A DNA stretch of 64,000 bases from 20CM-2-55-15 sp964633285 (GTDB lineage Bacteria; Acidobacteriota; Terriglobia; 20CM-2-55-15), in the NCBI GenBank assembly GCA_964633285.1, contig CAZWGA010000026.1:10338-74337 (forward strand), in the 5' to 3' direction. Position 1 is the first letter of the stretch. Each line of letters starts with the position of its first letter. Of the stretch, positions 8,486 through 16,162 are shown one piece after another. The translations under genes were made by a program, and so were the position numbers. The notes beneath the pieces were generated by a model that was not told the origin of the DNA, made no database searches, and worked only from the letters and a program-made list of their open reading frames with translations.

Positions 8486-9589
8486 CTACTCCGTTTGAAC
8501 CGGATACACGAGGCCGACATTCTTTGGTGTGATGAGTTCGTGTTTCACGAACACGGATGCGGGAACGGGTTTCTTCTGAAGAATGGCCAGAGCCAGCGGC
8601 ATTAATTCTTCTCCGTAACGCTCTGGAAAATACGCGACGGACCCGATGAGGCGAGTGCCGGGACGCCGTAGTTCTTCACGCGCAGCGCGAATTGCATTCT
8701 GGCCCATCACGGCGCAGAGATGGCTCCGGCCTGCTTCTTCAAAAGCCCGGAGCGCGCCGAGAGCCATGGGATCATTGACTGCCGCAACGAGCGTGCGTTT
8801 CGGCGGTGTACGCCGCAGATACCTGCGGACGGCATCGAGACTGTGTTCGAACTCGCCCTTTCCATCCAGATGCGCGACTGAACGCGTCTCCACTGCAGGC
8901 AGAACCTGGCTCAGGCCTGCGATTGTGCCGGTGATTCGCAGTTGCGGCAGCGGTCCCGCAATAGGAAGCTCGAGAAGCAGCAGCGCCTCGACGTTTCCGT
9001 TCCAGGTCTCTTTTGCCCAGCGTCCCAGAGCTCGTCCTCCAATCATTCCCGCGCGATAGTTGTCTGCTCCGAAGAAGACCGCGCCGGGATGAGGAATCTC
9101 GATGGCGATCACCGGAATGTTGGCTTCAAGGAATTTCGAAGCAATGATCGGCGCTACGTGTTCGTAGGTCTGGAACTCGAGGACGAGATTCACGCCTTCT
9201 TTGATCAGCAGATCGGCATTGAGGAGCGCTGTCTTTGCGCTGTAGCGATTGTTGACGGCGATCAGTTGAATGTGTTCGCGAGTTGCGATCCGATGCACGC
9301 TGTCGTTCACATCGCGCGAGAATTCCGAATCCGTCGTTTGAGCGGCAAAGCCTAACTTGAAAGTCGGCTTCGCCGGCCGTTGAACGCGGCTGCGATACGC
9401 GTTTTTGCCGACACGCTCGATCATGCCGCCTTTCACGAGACTTTGAAGCAGCCTGAAACAGGTCGTCTTGCTCAGCCGGCTGCGCTCGACCAGTTCGCCC
9501 AGCGTGAGCGCTTCATCAGCGTGATCGAACGTCTGCCACAGGCGGCACGCGCGAACCACCGATTCGACAATACTGGAATCTCTCGCCAT
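8486..9589 (-). CDS. Chimeric transcriptional regulator: IclR-type HTH plus periplasmic-binding-protein sensor
   Basis: This regulator has 367 residues. Residues 5-68 form an IclR-type winged helix (IVESVVRACRLWQTF, LGELVERSRLSKTTCFRLLQ, GMIERVGKNAYRS). Residues 76-360 look like a Peripla_BP_4/LacI sugar-sensing domain (GVNLVLEFQTYEHVAPIIASK, IPVIAIEIPHPGAVFFGADNY, TLVAAVNDPMALGALRAFEEAG) instead of the usual IclR effector domain. It is transcribed away from the receptor at 9799 and convergent with the isomerase gene. The sensor domain fits detection of a sugar such as rhamnose. A TTCCG-N5-CGGAA palindrome lies 7 bp before its start codon and a second 76 bp further, consistent with autoregulation and control of the divergent gene (inference). 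Confidence 0.82.
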   Translation of the reverse strand: MARDSSIVESVVRACRLWQTFDHADEALTLGELVERSRLSKTTCFRLLQSLVKGGMIERVGKNAYRSRVQRPAKPTFKLGFAAQTTDSEFSRDVNDSVHRIATREHIQLIAVNNRYSAKTALLNADLLIKEGVNLVLEFQTYEHVAPIIASKFLEANIPVIAIEIPHPGAVFFGADNYRAGMIGGRALGRWAKETWNGNVEALLLLELPIAGPLPQLRITGTIAGLSQVLPAVETRSVAHLDGKGEFEHSLDAVRRYLRRTPPKRTLVAAVNDPMALGALRAFEEAGRSHLCAVMGQNAIRAAREELRRPGTRLIGSVAYFPERYGEELMPLALAILQKKPVPASVFVKHELITPKNVGLVYPVQTE

Positions 9590-9596
9590 AAAACCG

Positions 9597-9611
9597 TTCC
9601 GCTATTCGGAA
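9597..9611. promoter_or_regulatory. Putative operator 1, TTCCG-N5-CGGAA
   Basis: TTCCGCTATTCGGAA is a 5+5+5 palindrome located 7 bp upstream of the regulator's start codon. It is shared, with its flanks (preceding G, following TGA and ATGC), with the site at 9673-9687. TTCC/GGAA palindromes of about 15 bp are typical of IclR-family operators. Confidence 0.55.
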
Positions 9612-9672
9612 TGACATGCATTCTCCATGAATGGCTGCGCCTTGTAAACCCCTTGAATTCTGCGAGTGTGTG

Positions 9673-9687
9673 TTCCGCATACCGGAA
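9673..9687. promoter_or_regulatory. Putative operator 2, TTCCG-N5-CGGAA
   Basis: TTCCGCATACCGGAA is the second copy, with centres 76 bp apart. The two sites agree at 19 of the 24 positions counted from the preceding G. It lies in the gap shared by the regulator and the TonB receptor at 9799, and probably controls the latter. Confidence 0.55.
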
Positions 9688-9798
9688 TGAAATGCGGCAT
9701 ACAACTTTGTATTTGGCCCTCGCTGCAATCAGAAATAAGTTCCGCCCAACGTAAAACATGACAAGTCCGAAAGTGCCTATTCAACGGGGGGGATTTCT

Positions 9799-12700
9799 AT
9801 GAAGTCCATTCGAGGCCTTGCCTCTTTTCTGCTTGTGTTCTTCGTGGCGGTGTCTGCGGCGAATGCGCAGACCGTAAGCGGTCAGATTTCCGGGCGTGTG
9901 GTGGATCCGGAAGGAGCAGTCGTCGGTGGCGCAACCGTTCGACTGACGAGTGATGTCTCGCAACAAGCCCAGGAGTTCATCACGAATGAGACGGGGACTT
10001 TCGTGTTCCCGGGGCTGGTTCCGGGCGACTACAGCGTGCACATTGAATTGCCGGGCTTCAGGGCTTACGAACAGAAAAGCATTCATGTCAGCGCGCAGGA
10101 ACGCTTGAATTTGCGCGACATCAAATTGCAAATAGGCGAAGTGGCGAGTTCCGTGACCGTGGAGGCCGAGGCGGCTCGAGTTCAAACCACCACTGCGGAC
10201 CGGATTCAGACACTGAGCCAGTCGGCTATTGAAGGCATACCGATGCCTACGCGGAGTTTCCTTGCGGCTACACGGGTCATACCCGGCTCTCAGACTACCA
10301 GTGATGTCGGCGGCGGCTCGATCAACGGAGGACAGACCGGTCAGTTGGTTCTACAAGTCGACGGTATTATCAGTCAGGATAGCGGCGCACCCAGCGCAAA
10401 CGCCAACGTCGGCCGATTTCTGGTCAACCCGGACTCCGTCGACGAAGTGCAGGTGCAGGTCAACTCGTTGAACGCCGAATTCGGGTCTCGTGCCGGCGGA
10501 CAGATTCTGGTCACCACCAAGCGCGGAACAAACCAATATCACGGCACGCTGTCCGAACACATCCGCAACGAAGCGTTGAATTCGAACTCATTCTTCAATA
10601 ACAAGAATGGGATTAAGAAACCGCAGTACAGATTTCATAATTTCGGCGGCACGATCGGCGGCCCGATGCTGCTTCCCTGGACGGATATCAACAAAAACCG
10701 CAACAAGATGTTCTTCTTTTACTCGGAAGAACATCAGATCAATCACGGTGCAAATACCAACAGTTACACCATGCCCACGGCAGCGGAACTGGCTGGAGAT
10801 TTTTCGCAAACGACCGACAGTCGAGGCGTCTTGATTCCGATCATCGATCCGACGACCGGGGTGCAGTTTCCGAACAATCGAATACCGGCCAACCGTATCA
10901 GCGCCACGGGTCTTGCGATGATGAGACTTTTGCCCGCCGTCGGCCCCGTCACGACAGCCTTCGGAACGTATCAAGCCGTGCCCAGCCTGGGTGGATTAAC
11001 GGCGCCGCTGGTGATCGATCCGACCGGATTGCGCGGCTACAACACTCGCTCCACTTTTCCGGTGAGCACGCCCCAAACCACGCGAACGCTGCGCCTGGAC
11101 TTTATTTTGGGCGCGAAAACAACGATGTACCTTCGCGGGCTTCAAAGTCTGCAGAATTCCATCGGCGTCGGTTCCGGGCAGACTCTAGGCGGTACGACCT
11201 GGGGAGAATACGTCAACACGAATCCACAACCGGGAAAAGGTTACGTGTTTGGTTTGACCCATACGTTCCGGCCGAATCTGATCACCGAATTTACGATGGG
11301 CTCAAATTACGTTCATCAAAAGAACCAGCCCGACGACCCCAAGGCGTTTGCATCCGTTGCGACACTTCCGAATTTCAAGGATGCCGGCGGCAAGTTGGTC
11401 AGTCTGAATCAAGTGTTCGGCGGGAACTTTCAGAACCTTATTCCCACAATCAACTTCGGCAGAGCCAAGACCCAGAGCGCCGGAAATGCAATACCGGGCA
11501 CAAATCCTGCCTTTGGATTCGACAATCGCTGGCCGTTCGACGGCACCGACAACAATACCAACATCACCGACAACATTTCGTGGATCAAGGGAAGCCATCA
11601 GTTCAAGGCCGGCTTCAACCTCGAACACGGCTCGCGTCATGTGAGCGTCTACTCGGTCTACAACACTCAGGGCACGTACTATTTCGGCAGCGACCTGGGC
11701 AACACGTTCGACACGGGATATCCATTTTCGAATTTGCTTCTGGGAACTGTTGAAGGCTACGGGCAAGACAACGTGAAGCAGATCAACCATGCACGCTGGA
11801 ATCAGTACGAGTGGTTTCTGCAGGACACCTGGAGAACGACGCGCAGGCTGACGCTGTCTTACGGCATGCGCTTTCAGGTGATTCCGCAGATCGAATCGAA
11901 AGGCGCAACGATCGGTTTCTTCAATCCGGCTTCGTACGCCGGCGCGAAGGCCGGGCAACTCCTCTTCCCGGGCTGCCGCGTTGCAGTTTCGGCTACGGGA
12001 AGCTGCTCTGTTGCGAATACCTATGCTGTGAATCCTGCAACCGGCAAGCAATATCCTGGCTCGTATATCGGTTTGTTCGATCCCGCGTCGTATAGCGGTA
12101 CGCCGTACTCGGGCATCGACCTGTTCCCGGAAGGCAAGTATTTCGACACAGAGCATCCCCAGTTGGGACCGCGAGTCGGCCTTGCCTGGGACATTTTCGG
12201 TGATGGAAAAACCGCGCTTCGAGCATCGTTCGGCATCTTCTATCAACGTTCTTACAGCGTCGATGCCATCGCTTCGAACAACGCAGGGGTTGGCCCCATG
12301 AAGGTGCCGCCCGTTTTCCAGGCGCCTCTCTTCTTGAATACGACGTTTGACCAACTGTCCGGCGCCACCGCCCTCTTTGGCCCTCAGGCGTTCAATGCCG
12401 GAGACAGGAGAATGCCCAATCCCACGACGAACAACTGGAGTCTCAGCATCCAGCGCGATGTCGGCAAGGGTATGGTGCTGGATGTCGCATACGTCGGAAA
12501 CAACTCGCACCACGGGCAGGGCGTTGCCGAGAACCTGAATCCCATCATGCCCGGCACGGTTTGGTCGCCGGTGCAATCCGGAGTCAACAGCGCCGGCCTG
12601 CCGCTCGGCACGCTCAATACCAGGTTCGTCAATCCGAATCAGCCGAGCCAGTTGCTGCCCATCGATCTGATTCGCTCGATGATCGGATACGCGGGTATCG

Positions 12701-13545
12701 GGGAGGTTACGAAGTTTACGGCGCTCGGCGAATCCTACTACAATGCGCTGCAGGTCCAATTAAACAAGCGATTCGGCAAGAGCCTGACTTTCACCAGCAA
12801 CTACACCTGGCAGAAGACCATCACTTACACCCACAACCAATATGTTCCCGATATCCTGACCAAGAACGTGGCCAATCGGAAGCACGCGATCAATATTAAT
12901 ACGACCTATGCTCTTCCAGGCGCCCGGCGTTTCCTTGGGAACAATATCCTGACAAGGTCTGTCTTTGACGGTTGGCGCGTCGACAGCGTGCTGCAATTCT
13001 TCTCGGGCAATCCGCTGGGAATTACCTGCACGGTGCAAAACGCTCCGGCGGGTTATCCCAACGGGCAGGCCGGTGTTCCAAACGCAGTTCCGCTCCGCTG
13101 CGACCAGGTTGGCAACGTGTTCCTTCCGGAAGGGACAACGCCCGCCGCCGGGGGATATCCTGCTACAACGGATCCGCGTTTGTGGTACCCGCTCAACGCC
13201 GGTGGCGCCTTGAGCACGAAGCCCGCTTTCACGTTGCCCGCATTGTCCACGTACGGTTTTGGCAGTGCCCCGGCGACTCTCTTCTGGGGACCGCTGTTCA
13301 AGAATGTCGACCTTGCCATTTCCAAATCCTTTCCGATCAAGGAAGGTGCCAGCGTGGAATTCCGGGCGGACATGTTAAATGCGTTTAACTGGCTGAACCT
13401 CGACGATCCCAACCGAACACTCACGTACAACTACAATACCGGTGCGCAGACCAACGCCAACTTCGGTCAAATCACGGGCCAAATGGGTTTGCCCGCAACC
13501 GGCCAACAACGCGTTATCGTGGGTTCGCTGAGGTTAAAGTTCTAA
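9799..13545 (+). CDS. TonB-dependent receptor, Oar-like, with carboxypeptidase-regulatory domain
   Basis: This outer-membrane receptor has 1248 residues. Its signal peptide (GLASFLLVFFVAVSAANAQ) is followed by a CarboxypepD_reg domain (SGRVVDPEGAVVGGATVRLT, YSVHIELPGFRAYE), a plug region (LVLQVDGIISQDSGAPS, VQVQVNSLNAEFGSRAGGQI) and a large barrel that ends in LRLKF. A run of G at 9786-9792 is the likely ribosome binding site. It is divergent from the chimeric regulator, with the twin palindromes between them, so it is the best candidate for direct sugar-dependent regulation. DUF1080 and two PQQ-like propellers follow at short spacing, then the rhamnose enzymes. The natural ligand is not determined; rhamnosides are inferred. 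Confidence 0.88.
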   Translation: MKSIRGLASFLLVFFVAVSAANAQTVSGQISGRVVDPEGAVVGGATVRLTSDVSQQAQEFITNETGTFVFPGLVPGDYSVHIELPGFRAYEQKSIHVSAQERLNLRDIKLQIGEVASSVTVEAEAARVQTTTADRIQTLSQSAIEGIPMPTRSFLAATRVIPGSQTTSDVGGGSINGGQTGQLVLQVDGIISQDSGAPSANANVGRFLVNPDSVDEVQVQVNSLNAEFGSRAGGQILVTTKRGTNQYHGTLSEHIRNEALNSNSFFNNKNGIKKPQYRFHNFGGTIGGPMLLPWTDINKNRNKMFFFYSEEHQINHGANTNSYTMPTAAELAGDFSQTTDSRGVLIPIIDPTTGVQFPNNRIPANRISATGLAMMRLLPAVGPVTTAFGTYQAVPSLGGLTAPLVIDPTGLRGYNTRSTFPVSTPQTTRTLRLDFILGAKTTMYLRGLQSLQNSIGVGSGQTLGGTTWGEYVNTNPQPGKGYVFGLTHTFRPNLITEFTMGSNYVHQKNQPDDPKAFASVATLPNFKDAGGKLVSLNQVFGGNFQNLIPTINFGRAKTQSAGNAIPGTNPAFGFDNRWPFDGTDNNTNITDNISWIKGSHQFKAGFNLEHGSRHVSVYSVYNTQGTYYFGSDLGNTFDTGYPFSNLLLGTVEGYGQDNVKQINHARWNQYEWFLQDTWRTTRRLTLSYGMRFQVIPQIESKGATIGFFNPASYAGAKAGQLLFPGCRVAVSATGSCSVANTYAVNPATGKQYPGSYIGLFDPASYSGTPYSGIDLFPEGKYFDTEHPQLGPRVGLAWDIFGDGKTALRASFGIFYQRSYSVDAIASNNAGVGPMKVPPVFQAPLFLNTTFDQLSGATALFGPQAFNAGDRRMPNPTTNNWSLSIQRDVGKGMVLDVAYVGNNSHHGQGVAENLNPIMPGTVWSPVQSGVNSAGLPLGTLNTRFVNPNQPSQLLPIDLIRSMIGYAGIGEVTKFTALGESYYNALQVQLNKRFGKSLTFTSNYTWQKTITYTHNQYVPDILTKNVANRKHAININTTYALPGARRFLGNNILTRSVFDGWRVDSVLQFFSGNPLGITCTVQNAPAGYPNGQAGVPNAVPLRCDQVGNVFLPEGTTPAAGGYPATTDPRLWYPLNAGGALSTKPAFTLPALSTYGFGSAPATLFWGPLFKNVDLAISKSFPIKEGASVEFRADMLNAFNWLNLDDPNRTLTYNYNTGAQTNANFGQITGQMGLPATGQQRVIVGSLRLKF

Positions 13546-13553
13546 GTGCGATT

Positions 13554-14462
13554 ATGAGAAAGTTATTCCGATGGATTTTTCTCACGTTAATCATCACGAC
13601 GGCTCTCACGACGCTGGTTGGTAGAGGACAGGGTGGCCGTGGACAAGGCGGCGGCCGTGGCGGCGGTGGCGGTTTGGGGCGCGGCGCGCAGCCTGTTGCT
13701 TACGATGACTACACGGGTTACGTGAAGCTGTGGGACGGCCAGACTTTCAACGGATGGGACGGCGAGACGGATGTGTGGTCGATCGAGAACGGCGCGGTAC
13801 ACGCCGACACCACGAAGACACCGGGCCAGCATCACCTTCACTACATCGGACCCGGCGCCGTCATGAAAGACTTCGATCTGAAAGTGGAGTTCCGCATTTC
13901 GGAGATGGGCGCCAACGGTGGCATTCAATATCGCAGCCGGTTGCTTCATCCCGCGCACGGGGGCTCGATCGAGAATCCATTGGGCAAGGCGCTGCCGGCG
14001 GGCATTACGACTCTCGCGAAAGCTGTCGAAGCGGGCATCGCAGGCGCGCCGGCGGGCCAGGGCGGTCCTCCCAATCCATGGCAGGTGAGCGGCTATCAAT
14101 TCGATTTGGATTCAGGCAACAGATACACAGGTCAACTGTACGAAGGACAAGGACGCGGCATCGTAAATCCTCCGGGCGGAGTCGTTCAGCTCCTGCCGGG
14201 CGGCCAGAACATTCGAATCGGCACTGCAGTCGAGGATCCGGCAAAGTTCGTCAAACCGCACAAAGGCATCGCGGGGGAATGGCAGCAGGTTCAAATCATT
14301 GCGCGCGGCAATACGCTGGTGCACATCCTGAATGGCCAGGTCATTACAATCAGCATCGATGACAATCCTGCGCAGCGTGCGAATCAAGGGATCATGTCAC
14401 TGCAACTCGAGGGAAGTGGGCAGATCTGGTACCGTAACGTTTACGTGAAACGATTGGAGTAA
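13554..14462 (+). CDS. Secreted DUF1080 (3-keto-disaccharide hydrolase-like) protein
   Basis: This protein has 302 residues: a signal peptide (WIFLTLIITTALTTLVG), a glycine/arginine-rich stretch (residues about 23-45), then a DUF1080 concanavalin-like domain with the family landmarks LWDGQTFNGWDG, WSIENGAVHADTT, DFDLKVEFRISEMGANGGIQYRS and a C-terminal GIMSLQLEGSGQIWYRNVYVKRL. Characterised relatives hydrolyse 3-keto-glycosides, and others may only bind carbohydrate. Oxidation of glycosides followed by DUF1080 cleavage would fit the neighbouring PQQ propellers and TIM-barrel protein, but that is inference. It starts 8 bp after the receptor stop, so it is probably in the same operon. Confidence 0.82.
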   Translation: MRKLFRWIFLTLIITTALTTLVGRGQGGRGQGGGRGGGGGLGRGAQPVAYDDYTGYVKLWDGQTFNGWDGETDVWSIENGAVHADTTKTPGQHHLHYIGPGAVMKDFDLKVEFRISEMGANGGIQYRSRLLHPAHGGSIENPLGKALPAGITTLAKAVEAGIAGAPAGQGGPPNPWQVSGYQFDLDSGNRYTGQLYEGQGRGIVNPPGGVVQLLPGGQNIRIGTAVEDPAKFVKPHKGIAGEWQQVQIIARGNTLVHILNGQVITISIDDNPAQRANQGIMSLQLEGSGQIWYRNVYVKRLE

Positions 14463-14483
14463 GAGTGAATTGTGATCCGTTAA

Positions 14484-14512
14484 CATTCCCCTCCTGTACC
14501 AGGAGGGGAATG
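14484..14512 (+). promoter_or_regulatory. Perfect 13-bp hairpin covering a ribosome binding site and ATG
   Basis: CATTCCCCTCCTG at 14484-14496 is perfectly complementary to CAGGAGGGGAATG at 14500-14512, with a 3-nt loop. The right arm contains the strongest Shine-Dalgarno (AGGAGGGG, 14501-14508) and an in-frame ATG at 14510. Folded, it would hide the site. It may be a dispersed palindromic repeat, a translational attenuator within the operon, or both. Confidence 0.6.
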
Positions 14513-14527
14513 AAAGGGCAAAACACT

Positions 14528-16129
14528 ATGCGAAAACTTGTCATTATTTCGATTGGATTCCTTCTCGCTTCGATTGTCGCGGTGGGCGCGGATTGGCTGA
14601 CCGACGGCGGCAATCCGCAGCGGACTGCGTGGCAGAAGGACGAGAAGAACCTCACGTTAGCCAATGTCAAGAACATGAAACTTCTCTGGAAGGTGAAAAC
14701 CGATAACCTTCCCCGCGAAATGCACTCGATGTTGCCGACGCTTGTCGTCAGCCGCGTCACGACGAGCAGTGGTCCAAAAGAAATCGCGGTCGCTACCGGC
14801 GTGTCCGACAACATTTACGGCATCGATGTCGAAAAGGGCGAGATCCTCTGGAAACGACATTTCGAATATACGACAGGCGAAGTTCCGAGAGGCTCGGGCA
14901 CGCTTTGTCCCGGCGGAATTACCGCGACTCCGGTTATTGGACCAACAAACACTCCAGGCAAGTACACGATTTACGCCGCGTCGTGGGACGGCATGCTCCA
15001 TCAGTTGAACGCAGCGGATGGGGCCGATGTTGCGCCGCCGTCGAAGTTCATGCCAGGTAACGGCAAGCCATATGCGCTGAATCTTTGGGACAACGTGCTC
15101 TATACGCATACCGCACAGGGTTGCGGCGGCAATCCGAACATTATTTATGCATACGACCTCGGGAGCCACCGCGTCAGCATGTACGCGCCCGCAGGCGGCG
15201 GTATGTGGGGACGCACCGGCCCGCCGATCGATTCGACCGGCACGGTTTACGCCGGCACCGGAGATGGTCTGTATGATCCGGACAACAAGATCTACGGCCA
15301 GGCATGGCTTGCGGTGAAACTCGATCCCCAAACGAAAGAACTGAAACTCAAAGATCACTACGCGCCGACAAACGCGGAGTGGTTGTTCAAGCGCGATCTG
15401 GATTTCAACGTCACTCCTGCAATCTTTACCTATAAAGGACGCGAACTCTGGGTGAGCTCGAGCAAGGAATGCCGCATCTGGCTCCTCGACACAAAGTACT
15501 TCGGCGGCGAGGATCATCGCACGCCGCTCGATCGCACTCCTCTTCTTTGCAATGAGGAAGTGAATTTTACCGCCGGCGTCTGGGGTTCGATGGCAAGTTG
15601 GGAAGACTCGAAAGGAACGCGCTGGGTTTTGACTCCGTTCTGGGGTCCCAAGCATTCGGCATACAAATACCCGATCGAAAACGGTCCGATAACACACGGC
15701 GCCGTCGCCGCCTTCAAAGTTGTGCAGAAGGGCGCCAAATTTGGCCTGGAGCCTGCGTGGGTTTCGCGTGACATGAATCAAGCAGAACCGCCGGTGGTTG
15801 CTAATGGAATCATCTTCGGCTACGGCAGCGGAGAAAACGCCGAACAACGATGGGTTGAACCCGCTCCGGGTGAACCGAATCCGGCTTTTCCAAATCCTCG
15901 AGTTAACGGCGTTGAGATTCAGATGAGCGGCCAGTCGCAGCGCAGAATCGCGGCTTCGACACACGCCGTGCTGTACGCGCTGGATGGACAGACGGGCAAA
16001 GAACTGTGGTCCAGCGGAAATCAGATCGCATCGTGGAATCACTGGAGCGGATTGTCGGTTGCAAACGGCCGTGTGTACATCGGCACCTACGATGGCATGG
16101 TTTATTGCTTCGGTTTAGGGAAGAACTGA
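14528..16129 (+). CDS. Exported PQQ-binding-like beta-propeller protein (quinoprotein family)
   Basis: From the ATG at 14528 the product has 533 residues, with a signal peptide (RKLVIISIGFLLASIVAVGA). Earlier in-frame starts are GTG 14465 and ATG 14510. 14510 is nearest the Shine-Dalgarno and would add only six residues, so the start is uncertain. The body is a PQQ-type propeller (DWLTDGGNPQRTAWQKDE, GIDVEKGEILWKRHF, ALDGQTGKELWSSGNQIASW). It resembles the next gene more than the dehydrogenase at 5836 and lacks an obvious HDxxDWD catalytic motif, so enzymatic activity is uncertain. It may be an outer-membrane or periplasmic sugar-oxidising quinoprotein. Cysteines near GGNP, SSSKECRIWLL and PLLCNEEVNF could form disulfides. 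Confidence 0.75.
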   Translation: MRKLVIISIGFLLASIVAVGADWLTDGGNPQRTAWQKDEKNLTLANVKNMKLLWKVKTDNLPREMHSMLPTLVVSRVTTSSGPKEIAVATGVSDNIYGIDVEKGEILWKRHFEYTTGEVPRGSGTLCPGGITATPVIGPTNTPGKYTIYAASWDGMLHQLNAADGADVAPPSKFMPGNGKPYALNLWDNVLYTHTAQGCGGNPNIIYAYDLGSHRVSMYAPAGGGMWGRTGPPIDSTGTVYAGTGDGLYDPDNKIYGQAWLAVKLDPQTKELKLKDHYAPTNAEWLFKRDLDFNVTPAIFTYKGRELWVSSSKECRIWLLDTKYFGGEDHRTPLDRTPLLCNEEVNFTAGVWGSMASWEDSKGTRWVLTPFWGPKHSAYKYPIENGPITHGAVAAFKVVQKGAKFGLEPAWVSRDMNQAEPPVVANGIIFGYGSGENAEQRWVEPAPGEPNPAFPNPRVNGVEIQMSGQSQRRIAASTHAVLYALDGQTGKELWSSGNQIASWNHWSGLSVANGRVYIGTYDGMVYCFGLGKN

Positions 16130-16162
16130 ACGCGGGCTAACTTTCGCCGCTTTCACCAGGAG

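Noticed and set aside
9380..9784. Several short open frames around the regulator start and its upstream gap
   Set aside because: They overlap the regulator gene or the operator region, lack ribosome binding sites and show no protein-like composition.
11302..12759. A 485-codon - strand open frame inside the TonB receptor; likewise 14657-16042 (-) and 153-1241 (-)
   Set aside because: All three are antisense to well-supported genes and give Arg/Val-rich sequences with no recognisable domains.
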